64,000 bases of DNA from Megachile rotundata (GCF_050947335.1 NC_134995.1:8098501-8162500), one strand, 5' to 3'; numbered from the stretch's first letter, positions 1 to 10,120 are shown. The notes: generated from the letters alone by a model not told the origin. Made by a program: numbers and translations.

Positions 1-240
1 TTAGAAAGCACTAAATGGACGCAACAGACACGATAATTCATGGAGCAGGGATAATAAACGAGGAATGGAAGTAGAAACGAATTTGTGTTCTTAATCTCGG
101 TGAAAGTTTCAGAAAGATACACGGGAATACATGCTGACTTCGACTCTAATGACTCTCTTAGAAATAACGTTAGTAGACTAGCGTTGCCTCGTGCGAATTC
201 GTGCATTTCAAATTTCGAGTACCTACTATTAACACAAAAT
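1..240. other. Unique sequence, no gene seen
   Basis: Ordinary AT-rich sequence before the first repeat block. I see no open frame, splice-site pair or repeat that I can support here. Confidence 0.4.
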
Positions 241-1205
241 CTCTAAAATCCCTAAAATTCCCCAAAATCCTCAGAGTCCTCTGAATCTCAAAAATTTCAA
301 ATATTTTCCGAATCCCCAAAATTCTGAAAATCCTCAAAATCCCCAATAATCCTAAAATCCCAAAAATTCCCAATATCCTCCTAGTCCTCAGAATGTCAAA
401 AATTCCCAGAATTCCTAATATACCTATGATCCCTAAAATTTCTAAAATCCCCAAAATCTCAGAATCTCAAAAATTTTCAAAAATTTTCAGAATCCCCAAA
501 ATCCTAAAAATTCTGAAAATCCCCCAAATCCCCAATAGTCCTAAAATCATAAAAAATCCCAAAACCCTCCGAATCCTCAGAATCTCAAAAATTTCCAAAA
601 TTTTCGGAATCCTCAAAATCCCCAAAATTCTGAAAGTCCCCAAAATCCCCAATAGTCCTAAAATACCAATAATTCCCAAAAACCTCAGAGTTCTCAGAAT
701 ATCAAAAATTCCCAAAATCCCCAATAGTCGTAAAATCCCTAAAATCCCTAAAATCCTCCAAGTCCTCAGAATGTTAAAAATTCTCAAAATTCCCAGAATT
801 CCCAATATCCCTATGATCCCTAAAATTTCTAAAATCCCTAAAATCATCAAAATTTCAGAGTCCTCAGAATCTCAAAAATTTCAAAAATTTTCAGAATCCA
901 CAAAATCCCCAATAGTCCTAAAAAATCCCCAAAATTCCCCAAATCCTTCGAGTCCTCAGAATCTCAAAAATTCCCAAAATCCCCAAAATCCCCAACAGTC
1001 CTAAAATTCCCAAAATTTCCAAAATCCTCCAAGTCCTTAAAATCTCCAAAATTCCAAAAATTTTCAGAATTCCCAAAATCCCCAAAATCTCCAATAATCC
1101 TAAAATCCCCAAAAGTCCCAAAATCCTCCAAGTCCTCAAAATCTCCAAAATTCCCAAAATTTCCCAAATTTCCAGAATTCCGGAAATCTTCAAAATCCCC
1201 CCAAA
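241..1205. repeat. Degenerate C/A-rich minisatellite
   Basis: Short degenerate units such as 'cccaaaatcc', 'tcagaatctc' and 'aaaaattcc' follow each other with no intervening unique sequence. The C-rich strand is the plus strand. The long open frames on both strands here translate to monotonous I/P/K/S or G/I/L/F repeats and are by-products of the array, not genes. Copies are too diverged to fix one unit length by eye. Confidence 0.85.
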
Positions 1206-1830
1206 AAACTAAAAGAACGTTAATCATGAAGTGCAACGTTTACATAATGAAATTTGTTGCGAAGTATTTAACGAGGGGGTTCTTCAAGCCGGATGGCAGG
1301 GATCTTTTTTGTCCGTCGTGTTGCGGTATCGCGAAGCATTGCGGTTCGCGGTTGGACGGCCATTGCATCCAACGAAAGAGTCACAGACGGATTTGGTTTC
1401 TGTCTTACGACCTGTCTTTTCTTCTCCCCGCCGCCACGTGGTTTCCTTCTTTTCCTTCCTTTTGTCTGTGTTCGCACGGTAATGGGGTTGAAGCAACGGC
1501 AAAATGCACGTTGCCTGTGTGTACCGTTTCTTAACTACAACCTTCTCGAAACTCAAGCCAGCCGGCTCTCACGATTCTTCCACGATGAGCTACCTTTCGG
1601 TTCGATGGACCGTGTCATTTCGATGGTCGACATTCAAATCACTGGTATTTCGGGTATTCGATATGTTTATACCTCTTTTTTCTTGAGGTTGGTGGTGTCG
1701 AATCGTGAGGTGGCAAGTGAGGTTGACGTGGTTAGAGTTAAGGTACAATTAGTCAGACGTCTTTTCAAATTTTTAATAGGTATTTTATGTATTTTAGTAT
1801 TTAAATTTTCAAAGTTTTAAGACACTAATT
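1206..1830 (+). other. Unique GC-richer island with overlapping open frames
   Basis: A non-repetitive island between two arrays. Two plus-strand frames are open, 1226-1534 (ATG start, cysteine-rich, 102 codons) and 1293-1820 (ATG start, 175 codons), and two minus-strand frames overlap them. I recognise no domain in any of them. Because several frames are open at once, the openness probably reflects base composition rather than coding. It could be a regulatory island or an exon of unknown identity; the sequence alone does not decide. Confidence 0.3.
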
Positions 1831-2430
1831 TCTACGCTTTTAAATATCTAAATTTTCTGATTTTCAAGAATCGAATTTCTATGCTTTTATATATCTAAAT
1901 TTTCCGATTTTCAAGAGTCGAATTTCTATGCTTTAATATATCTAAATTTTCCGATTTTCAAGAGTCGAATTTCTATGCTTTAATATATCTAAATTTTCCG
2001 ATTTTCAAGAGTCGAATTTCTATGCTTCTAAATATCTAAATTTTCCGATTTTCAAGAGTCAAATTTCTACACTTTTAAATATCTAAATTTTCCGATTTTC
2101 AAGTGTCTAATTTCTATACTTCAAAATATCTGAATTTTCCGATTTTCAGGAGTCAAATTTCTACACTTTTAAATATCTAAATTTTCCGATTTTCAAGAGT
2201 CAAATTTCTACACTTTTAAATATCTAAATTTTCCGATTTTCAAGAGTCAAATTTCTACACTTCAAAATAGCTAAATTTTCCGATTTTCAAGAGTCAAATT
2301 TCTACACTTTTAAATATCTAAATTTTCCGATTTTCAAGAGTCAAATTTGGACACTTCTAAATATCTAACTTTTCCGATTTTCAAGAGTCAAATCTTTACA
2401 CTTCCAAATATCTCAATTTTTCAATTCAAA
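1831..2430. repeat. Tandem array, about 47-bp unit
   Basis: About twelve copies of a unit of about 47 bp beginning 'tctaaattttccgatttt', followed by a variable 'caagagtcaaatttctac' part. The first copies at 1896, 1943, 1990 and 2037 are nearly identical; later ones diverge. No open frame of note runs through it. Confidence 0.85.
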
Positions 2431-2700
2431 TTTTCAAATTTCCATAAACACAAGTTTCTACCCTTCTAAATATCCAAATTTCCAATTTCCATAAACCCTT
2501 TCACTTTTCTAAGCATCCAACTTTTCAAATTTCCATAAACACAAATTTCTACCCTTCTAAATATCCAAATTTCCAATTTCCATAAACCCTTCCACTTTTC
2601 TAAATATCCAACTTCTCCAATTTTTATATGTCTTCAAATTTCTACATTTCTACATTTCTGAATACGTAAACATTCAAACTCCAACTTCAAAATTTCTAAA
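2431..2700. repeat. Short AT/C-rich tandem duplication
   Basis: A block of about 88 bp containing 'ttccataaacacaa' and 'aaatttctacccttctaa' is present twice, near 2445 and 2533, followed by decayed copies. It grades into the 47-bp array upstream. Confidence 0.6.
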
Positions 2701-2754
2701 AAAATTTTTATTGTAGAATTTTAAAATTATTCTTTGTTTTATTTCTTTGTAGAT

Positions 2755-2960
2755 ATCGTGGAAATTGATGTACAGTTGGAGTTGGTAGTGGAGACGGTTC
2801 TTTTATTCAAGGAAGAGTCTCAAGTGCCCCATTTAGGATCCCGTTAACCGGTGTCTGGAGCGTACGTGTCCTGGCACTTGCCATGATTTTGAATTCGCAC
2901 AATTATGCGTGGGGAGAATGTACATTCGGATGCAACGTAGGTTTCATTTAGATAAGAATG
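2755..2960. other. Unique island with short open frames on both strands
   Basis: A short GC-richer island between repeats. On the plus strand, a TTTAG|GAT acceptor-like site near 2835 and a CAAC|GTAGGT donor-like site near 2937 bracket an open frame containing TCPGTCHDFEFAQLC. A second plus frame reads GVWSVRVLALAMILN. On the minus strand an ATG-initiated frame of about 41 codons contains SECTFSPRIIVRIQ and HGKCQDTYAPDTG. I recognise none of these proteins. One may be a small conserved exon; only one strand could be right. Confidence 0.25.
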
Positions 2961-3720
2961 GATAGACATCTTGAGAATTCTTTAATTCACGAATTTCGAA
3001 ATTTGAGAAGATAGGATTCTGGAGTTTTTAAGCTGGTAAATTGCTAAATTTCTAAATTAGTAGATTGTTGAATTTGTAAAGTTCTAAATTACTAGATTGC
3101 AAAATTCTGAACTTGCAAATTTTTAAATTCTTAAAATTTAAATTTGCAAGTTTTAAAATTCTTAAAGTTTTAAACTAATAGTCTGCAAAGTTCCTTTTCT
3201 AACGTAGTAGATTGCTGAATTACTATATTTCTGAACAACTAGGTTGTAACATTCGCAATTTTATTCGTTACTAGATTTCCAGATAACACCAAATCACCTA
3301 AATCTTGTACACATCTCAAACCTCTCAAAGTTTAAGAATCCCTTAAATTCGACAAATCTCCCAATTTTTTATATCTCAAAACCTTAATTTCAGTTAAAAA
3401 TCCCTCAAACATATCTCAAATCCATCACTTCTAAATTCCTAAATACGCCAAATTCAATTCGAAATCCTCCACAGCTCAAATCTCCACAACTTCAAATCCC
3501 AAATTCCAAACTACCAAACCTTCAGATCCCAAATCCTCAAATTTTCGAACTTCTGAATCCTCAAATCCTCAAATCTCTAAATTCGTTGATCTCGAAATTC
3601 TCCAAATATCCCAATCCCCAAATCCTTCAAGCATAAATTCCAGAATCCCAAATTTCACAATCCCTATTTACAATTAACAACATGAAAAACATCTGGTATT
3701 TACATCATCACAATTAAAAT
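2961..3720. other. AT-rich low-complexity spacer
   Basis: Diverged short repeats of the types 'taaattagtagattg', 'caaatctc' and 'aaatcctc'. No gene or splice signal that I can support. Confidence 0.5.
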
Positions 3721-3730
3721 TCAGAAACAT

Positions 3731-3981
3731 TTAACCGCATTTCACAATTCCAGTTTCCTCTGGCTCATCTTCCATTTGCGTACAAAGTAATCCATAGACG
3801 CAAGGAAAACAGGTAGACAGCTGCATTTCACCGTGATCTTCCATTCGAAGTAGGTGTCGTTGCAATAAAGTTTTCCCGTTGCCGTCCGTAATTATATCCA
3901 AGGATTCATAACCGAGCTGCAGGATCGCCGTTCGTTCGAGAATTTCGCGGAAACACGATCCTGCCAGGGCGGTTTGTATTT
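3731..3981 (-). CDS. Terminal exon of an unrecognised protein
   Basis: Read on the minus strand, a TTTCAG acceptor (3982-3987) is followed by an 82-codon open frame that ends at TAA (3731-3733). The frame starts with two bases of a split codon, and an in-frame TAG sits just upstream, as expected for an intron. The translation looks like real protein: it includes GSCFREILERTAILQLGYE, then DGNGKTLLQRHLLRM, then a cysteine-rich end CFPCVYGLLC and an acidic tail DEPEE. I do not recognise the family. There is no clear membrane segment. The frame has no ATG until about residue 46, so it needs an upstream exon. The upstream exon may be far away (see the recursive splice site at 7060) or may be the short frame at 4016-4070. 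It is not repeat-derived. Which gene it belongs to is unknown. Confidence 0.5.
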
Positions 3982-4015
3982 CTGAAACACTCTATTTGCG
4001 CGTATTTACACCTAC

Positions 4016-4070
4016 CTCGGCGGATATATTCTTGTTGAATGTGCGACCGTTTATGGTTGCGCATTGGCAT
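4016..4070 (-). CDS. Possible 18-codon first coding exon joined to 3981
   Basis: On the minus strand an ATG at 4070 opens a frame reading MPMRNHKRSHIQQEYIRR and ending one base into a codon at a CCGAG|GTAGGT donor. That phase fits the acceptor at 3982 exactly, giving glutamate across the junction and a combined 101-residue protein. The problem is the implied intron of only 34 bp (3982-4015), shorter than insect introns normally are. It may therefore be coincidence, or the frame may belong to intronic sequence. Treat it as a hypothesis only. Confidence 0.15.
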
Positions 4071-4330
4071 ACACACAGGAACCGCCGAGCGGATGAGGCA
4101 TAAGATGGCGACGCAGGCAACGCGTTACTTATTTTGATGAGAGTCTACGATTTCCGCGAGATATACGGTGTAACGGCCATCCGCCTCGTTGCGCTGGATT
4201 TACTCCTTCATTATGACCGACACGTCTTTGTTGCGCTGAGAACGAGGATGCTTACGAGAGGGAAGTACGCTTGGACTTTTGACGGTTTGAGGTTAGAGAA
4301 TTTATGGGTTCGAGAGCTTAGGGATTTGGG
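4071..4330. other. Unique island next to the minus-strand exon
   Basis: GC-richer unique sequence containing an AAGATGGCGAC motif near 4102. A 67-codon plus-strand frame at 4134-4337 runs into the repeat and has no recognisable content. It could be promoter or intronic DNA of the minus-strand gene. Confidence 0.3.
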
Positions 4331-5290
4331 GGTTTGAGGATTTGGGAGTTGCGGATTTTGGGTTGTGAAATTTTGGATGGCGGAATTTGTGAGTGAGGAA
4401 TTTGGGAATTGGGGGATTGGAGATTGGGGGATTTGGTTATGGGGGGATTGGGGGATAGGGGGATTAGGGGATTTGGGGATTGGGAGATTGGGAGATTTGG
4501 GATTTGGGAGATTTGGGATTTGGGACATGTGGGATTTGGGACATGTGGGATTTGGGACATGTGGGATTTGGGACATGTGGGATTTGGGACATGTGGGATT
4601 TGGGACATGTGGGATTTGGGATATGTGGAATTTGGGATATGTGGAATTTGGCACAGGTGGGATTTGGGATATGTGGGATTTGGAATATGTGGAATTTGGG
4701 ACATGTGGGATTTGGGACATGTGGGATTTGGGATATGTGGAATTTGGCACATGTGGGATTTGGGATATGTGGAATTTGGCACATGTGGGATTTGGGACAT
4801 GTGGGATTTAGCACATATGGGATTTGGGGGATTTGGGAGATTTGGGATTTGGGAGATTTGGGATTTGGGAGATTTGGGATTTGGGAGATTTGGGATTTGG
4901 GAGATTTGGGATTTGGGAGATTTGGGATTTGGGAGATTTGGGATTTGGGAGATTTGGGATTTGGGAGATTTGGGATTTGGGGATTGGGACATTTGAGGAT
5001 TGGGACATTTGGAGAATCTGGGGACCTACAGATTTGGAAATTTGTGATATATGGATTTAGGATTATGAAATTTGAGATTCTGGAATTTGTGATTGCAGGA
5101 TTTGGGGATTGAGAGATTTGGAGAATTTGGGTATTTGAGGATTGGGACATTTGGAGAATCTGGGGACCTAGAGATTTGGAGATTTGGAATATGTGTATAT
5201 AGGATTATGAAATTTGTAATTCTGGAATTTATGATTAAAGGATTTGGGGATTGGGACATTTAGAGAATTTGGGGACCCAGAGAATTGCAA
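4331..5290. repeat. 16-bp G-rich minisatellite, first copy of the family
   Basis: Degenerate at the left edge, then regular units such as GGGACATGTGGGATTT (about 4522-4815), then GGGAGATTTGGGATTT (about 4830-4980), then decayed copies to 5290. Plus is the G-rich strand. GGG runs recur every 4-6 bases, compatible with G-quadruplexes. The long open frames in all directions (IPNLPNPKSPKSQISQ or GIWDMWDLGHVGFG type) are artefacts of a stop-free unit whose length is not a multiple of three. Confidence 0.95.
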
Positions 5291-5302
5291 ATGTGTTCTT
5301 TT

Positions 5303-5844
5303 TTAACCCTTTGGGTACATTTGACAAGCGAGACTCTGTTTACTTGGGCGAAGTTACGGTGGACGAGTCTGACTCGTCATTAGACTTTAAGCTGGTTCTT
5401 GTTCTATATAAATATTTCTATTTTCTTCATTTATATATTTATTTATATTGTAACAAGAACCAACTCGTAACTAAAATGCTGTTGTAAAAATATATTTATA
5501 TCACCAATACAAGTATATTCCAAATAAAATGTATTACTTTTACATATTAACACTAGAACTACCGACATTAAATGCTCGTTTATCGAAAAATGAAAAATAA
5601 AATGGAAAGGTTAATAAATAAATACTAAAGCATCAGGTAACATATAGAATTAGTTTTTCTCTCAACAAAACATGACAGACATTTCCATAAAATCACGACA
5701 ATAAAATTTTGTAATATAAAATGAGAAATCTGAAACCAGTCATTTTGACTGGTTGGTAGTTCTAGTGTTAATCCATATAGCGACAAATTAAATCCGTCCC
5801 GTGGGCATAAAAATATTCAAATAATTCAGTACTCAAAGTGTTAA
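5303..5844. mobile_element. TTAA-flanked short element (piggyBac-type MITE), outer
   Basis: The ends are TTAA followed by CCCTTTGGGTAC (5307-5318), and GTACTCAAAGTG followed by TTAA (5829-5844). These ends are inverted copies of each other with 10 of 12 bases matching, and TTAA is the target-site duplication typical of the piggyBac superfamily. A subterminal palindrome, GACGAGT-ctg-ACTCGTC, lies at 5362-5378. No transposase is present, so this is a non-autonomous element. Removing the second element inserted in it leaves about 313 bp between its TTAA sites. A 78-codon frame at 5251-5487 crosses its left end and is not a gene. Confidence 0.7.
5547..5771. mobile_element. TTAA-flanked MITE nested in the outer element
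   Basis: TTAA (5547-5550) is followed by CACTAGAACTACC (5551-5563); the other end is the exact inverse, GGTAGTTCTAGTG (5755-5767), followed by TTAA (5768-5771). The 13-bp terminal inverted repeats are perfect and the target duplication is TTAA, as in piggyBac-type elements. Just inside the right end is a perfect palindrome with arms AACCAGTCA and TGACTGGTT (5734-5754). The 217-bp element has no coding capacity and sits inside the outer element, so it inserted later. Confidence 0.88.
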
Positions 5845-6420
5845 TTGTATGTGGATGAAACAGATGGGAGGCCTCAAATAAGATTCGCCTAATTTTCAAA
5901 GACTCCCTTAATTGTCACATTCTGCAGCAGTTATATTTTGCAATAGACTGTACATCCCTCGATAAATGAGGCTGACTTGAAGTCCGAATTTTTCCAAAGA
6001 GCCGGTCGATTAGCCCCGATGTAATCGTAGCCCTGTATACCTGCAGCTTGATAAGCGTTTCCTGTTCCCCGAGCCGGATTAGCACATCAATGTAATACAA
6101 TATGACAAGGATGCTTCTTTACGTGTTCTTAAGCGCAGGACCCGTGTCGTTTCTCCTGTTCCCCTGATAATACTTAGCCAGGTTACGGACCCGGCTCGTT
6201 CGTTAGCGCACGGGATGCAACGGCGAAGAACGTTGCTTATGTAAATAAATGTAACCCGAGACGTCGTTAATAAAAATCGCGAGTAATTTATTACGTGCCG
6301 AACGACCTGTAGCGATACCGTTTACGTGTAAACGATGCTGGGCGTGGTGCGAATTCTAGCGGTTCTAATCTCGAGTCCGAAGCGAATTTCAGATTCAGTG
6401 ATGGTTCAACGGTTCGAGGA
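5845..6420. other. Unique island, no gene recognised
   Basis: Moderately GC-rich unique sequence. A minus-strand frame of 61 codons at 5915-6100 lacks recognisable content. Looks like regulatory or intronic DNA. Confidence 0.35.
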
Positions 6421-7020
6421 GGATGAGATGGGATTCTTTTGGTTTGGGAATATGGCGAGTTTTAAGGGTTTATGATGTTTACTGGGCTTGAATTTTTAAG
6501 ATTTTGAAAATTAAGGAATGTTTCGAGATTTTGAGATTTTGGAAGTTTAAGTGAAATTCTGAAATTTAGAAGTTTAATAGTTTGGATAGTTTCTCAAATG
6601 CATATTTTTCTGTCCAATGTTTCAAATCATGGAGTTGCGAAATTTTCAAGTTTCTTAACACTCAACTATTTAAATTTGTAAACAACCCAAATTTCTAAAA
6701 TTGCAAATTTTTAAACTGCCAAACACTCAGCTACCTAAACTTTCAAACCTCTAAATTTTTAAAATTGCAAATTTCCAAATTTCTGAACACTCAGCTAATT
6801 AAATTTTCCAACCCCTAAATTTTTAATTTCTAAATTTCCTATTTTCCAAATTTTCAAAAACTCAGCTATCTAAATTTTCAAACCAGTAAATTCCTAAATT
6901 TATTTTTCACTTAAATGTCTTTCAAATTAATACAAATTTCACTTGGCTCCATATCTACATACATAGTTTCATTCGACTAAACATTTACTTACATATTTAT
7001 AAAATTACATATAACTACCT
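6421..7020. repeat. Degenerate AT-rich short repeats
   Basis: Diverged copies of a unit like 'aactctcaaatttctaaa' and 'cactcagctacctaaa' with a spacing of about 60-70 bp. Nothing coding. Confidence 0.55.
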
Positions 7021-7039
7021 GCAAAAACTGTCGATGAAT

Positions 7040-7090
7040 CACTGTGGCACTGAAACTTACCTGAAACAAATAAAAAACAGAAGTTAGAAA
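7040..7090 (-). promoter_or_regulatory. Candidate recursive splice site (ratchet point)
   Basis: On the minus strand the sequence reads CTGTTTTTTATTTGTTTCAG followed directly by GTAAGTTT, with the junction between 7061 and 7060. A strong 3' splice site abutting a consensus 5' splice site is the signature of recursive splicing, known from long introns of Drosophila and other insects. It points downstream toward the minus-strand exon at 3981. About 42 bases further along the minus strand is TTTGCAG|GTAG, which could instead define a tiny cassette exon. Confidence 0.5.
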
Positions 7091-7500
7091 AAAATAAACA
7101 TTACTATACATTTTATTAAACGTGAATTAAAATTAAATCTTTGAAAAGTATAAATTTTGCATTTATCAAGACAAAGTTACACAGTCACCGTAGCTCCGTT
7201 TAAAGTCGTGAATGTAACCATTACGAACCGGGATAAACGAATAACCAGAGCAGTGGTAAATCATACCTTTTGCGCCGGAAATGTGATATCGATACCGTTA
7301 TCCTGTCAGCTTGAACACGCCATTGTACTAGTACTGTGACCCAAAATCGTCAGAAGTCACGAAGTTAAAAACTGATAACGGAGAACAGACGGCAATAAAA
7401 AATAATAGATACCTAAACCGGGATTGTGAGAAAAAAATTAAACTTTGAATAAAATTGAAATGAAAGGAGCAAAATGAGGCGAGGTACTTCATGGTTTTTG
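7091..7500. other. Unique island, no gene recognised
   Basis: Unique sequence with short frames only. It adjoins the ratchet point and is probably intronic for a minus-strand gene. Confidence 0.3.
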
Positions 7501-8140
7501 TTGAATATTTTTATATTTTGAGACAGGGAATTATTTGTCTTACGAAGTTTATTTAAAATTGTGAGATTTGTAAGGACATGTTTTTAAATGACAAGAAAGT
7601 ATTTCTTGAGGTGTATACTTAAATAACAAATTTTAATATTAATTAATATTAATATTTATTTAATATTAAATATATATAATATTTATTTAATATTAATATT
7701 ACTATTAATACTTTTTATATTAATATTAATATTACAATTATTATTTTCATTGAAATTATTGTTACAGTTAAAACAATAACAATATGTTTTTTAAGAGTAA
7801 TAAATTATAATACAAACATTTCAGTTCGAATTCAAACTTTTATTTGTCATAAAATTAAATTTCACTAATTTACAGATGATTATATATTTTAAAAACTGAA
7901 AAAAATAGTTATAACAAATATAATCAATAGTATTCATCATTTATCATAATTTATTTATCAATCACTATACTATAATACAGTACATGTATACTCTAAATTA
8001 CATTTATTTTCATAATAATTCAAATCTTCAATTACATAAATAAATGTTTATAACAAATGTTTATAAATGTTTATAAATGTATATATTAATTTTCAAATAA
8101 TTCTATTATTATAAGAAATGTTTAAATATCTTCCGCTATG
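7501..8140. other. Very AT-rich spacer
   Basis: Runs of TTAATATTAATATT-type sequence and A/T homopolymers. No gene or regular array seen. Confidence 0.5.
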
Positions 8141-8149
8141 AAAAAGTCG

Positions 8150-8430
8150 TTTAAAAATCGCGCGCCGGAAGATCAATACATCCGATGGCAGCGCCAGATC
8201 GTATCCGTTTATTCACCCGTATCAACAGCTACTGCGTTTATAATCGTTTCGCAATACACGTGATTTATACGCGTGCACAGTGCGTGTGTGCTATCAACGT
8301 TAAGTTATGATAACGTAAATAGTGTCTGAACAGACATATCTCCAACAGAACAAGTGAAACGGAGAATTGCGAAACGTAAAAATAACACGCTACCGTCGTG
8401 CGTGCCTCTTAGACATCGAGTGCTCTGCGC
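8150..8430 (+). promoter_or_regulatory. Likely promoter and 5' UTR of the C15orf61 homologue
   Basis: A sharp GC-rich island after AT-rich DNA, with CGCCGGAAG (ETS-like), CACGTG and dense CpG. It ends in GCGCATGCGC at 8427-8436, the core of the NRF-1 (erect wing in flies) site typical of promoters of housekeeping and mitochondrial genes. An in-frame TAG at 8410-8412 precedes the ATG at 8431, consistent with a 5' UTR. The transcription start cannot be placed by eye. Confidence 0.45.
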
Positions 8431-8442
8431 ATGCGCCGAAAA
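8431..8442 (+). CDS. C15orf61 homologue, probable first coding exon
   Basis: Exon 2 of this gene has no in-frame ATG upstream of its homologous part, so translation must start in another exon. Here ATG CGC CGA AAA (MRRK) ends at a GTGAGT donor in phase 0, the phase needed by the acceptor at 11845. The ATG lies inside the GCGCATGCGC motif. This gives a 127-residue protein; the human protein has about 30 further N-terminal residues. The placement is inference: other small exons in the 3.4-kb intron cannot be excluded, and the context around the ATG is not an ideal initiation site. Confidence 0.45.
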
Positions 8443-8489
8443 GTGAGTAACAGTGCTACCAATGTTGAATTAATGAAACAGGCGCGATA

Positions 8490-9180
8490 TTTGAAATGTA
8501 ATTAAGGAGAAACTTTTATTGAGAGTTTTTATGTGTTATTGATGAAGGTTTATTTATTTATTTTTATTTATTTCATTTTTGTGGATTTATTGAGTTGAGG
8601 GTTATTAAGTTTTTATATTTCAGTTTAATTCTATTTTTAATATTAGGGATTACTATGACTGGTATTGATACTCTGTTTCTTTCGTTGGAAATTAAAATTG
8701 AAAATGAGGGATGGAAATTTGGGAGGTTAGAAATTTGAAAAGTAGATATTTTTATAATTTCAAATTTCCAAATGAGCAAATTTTAAATTTTCCAAACCTC
8801 CCAAATTTTCCAAATTACCAAGTTTTCCATATTTTCCAAATTTTCCAAGTTTTTCCAGTTTTCCAAATTACCAAATTACAAATTTACCAAATTTCCAAAT
8901 TACCAAATTTCAAATTTTTTAAATTATTTTAAAATTTTACAAATTTACAAAATACCAAATTACCACATTTTTAATTTCCAAATCCCAAATTTCAAAATTC
9001 AAAGTTTCAATATTTCCACTTTCACACCTTCCCAAATTCTTACCTTAAAAATTAGCAAATTTTGTAACATCTCAATTAAAAAATTTGAAATTATACTACA
9101 CCTAAATTTCCATCTCCCAAATTTTTGAACTTCCAAATTCCCTATTCCAACTTCACATACCTCAAAACCTCAAAAGTTAT
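8490..9180. repeat. Degenerate AT/C low-complexity sequence in intron 1
   Basis: Diverged 'ttccaaattaccaaa' repeats from about 8700 to 9170, after ordinary AT-rich sequence. No gene. Confidence 0.55.
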
Positions 9181-10120
9181 TCCACCTAATTATCTCAGCT
9201 ATCAGATTCGAAATACCTCGTTCCCATACCTTACAAAGATAATAACTTAATTATCAGCGATTATATTTCGCAAACGACTTATCGAACATGAACCCGTATC
9301 CACACAATTACAGGTTAACGTTAAAACGTTGAAGGAGTAACGGTACAGGGTCGATACCTTTCAAAAGTATTATGAAAAATATTACGTCTCGATTGACTAA
9401 CTCGTTGACAGCGAAAGCAACGGAATCAGTCACCGAATAAACACTCGTGCAAGCACAATCAATTACAATTCATCGTACTTTCACGGTCCGTGAGCGCGAA
9501 ATAACGCTGTGAAACGATCTTCCGTTAGCCGATCGAATTGATCCTCGTTAACCTTGACATTTTCTGCAGAGCGCTTATTTTAGAAAGGTGAAATAAAGCG
9601 TTGTTCGAGACACTCGTACCTAAACCATATGTGTACTGCCGTGAACATTCTCCGCGTGATATTCCATTTCCACCGTTAAGCAATTATCATACTGGGTGTC
9701 TCGACAGTGAGGCCATTAAACGAGGTTCCCGCGCAGAGTGGGTCTTCAAGACCCACTATTTGGTTCATTCAAGACCCAGTATTTTGGGAAAACAAAGAGA
9801 TTCCTCGTACAAAAATTCAGAGAATATTTATTCCTAAGAATTTTAATTTGTCAGGTACTTAACTGGCAGTAGTGGTATATTCATTTTTATATTAAGGGGG
9901 ACAATACCTTTAGGCAGATGATAAAATAATTTTAAGAAAAAAAATACGCCGACTTCGAAATGCACTAAAAAGTATAAAATAATTTCTATTTGCTAATGAA
10001 GTAATTTCTATTTCATTCAATCATACAATTACGTAACAGATATGAATGAAACCTATTTACTCGTTAGGTAGTATATTAAATACATTTCAACCTTTTCGGA
10101 GGCGGCGCATATTTAAAAAT
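9181..10120. other. Unique island in intron 1
   Basis: Unique sequence with a perfect 10-bp-arm palindrome at 9737-9757 (AGTGGGTCTT, one base, AAGACCCACT), followed by a partial copy of its right arm at 9771-9778. A 78-codon frame at 9601-9837 begins at TTG and spans the palindrome. I do not take it as a gene. It may be a relic of a small mobile element. Confidence 0.35.

Noticed and set aside
1226..1820. Cysteine-rich 102-codon and 175-codon plus-strand frames as genes
   Set aside because: Two plus and two minus frames are open over the same bases and no domain is recognisable; kept only as an island.
5251..5487. 78-codon frame containing GTFDKRDSVYLGEVTVDES
   Set aside because: It begins in the minisatellite and runs through the left inverted end of the TTAA element; no similarity to a transposase is seen.
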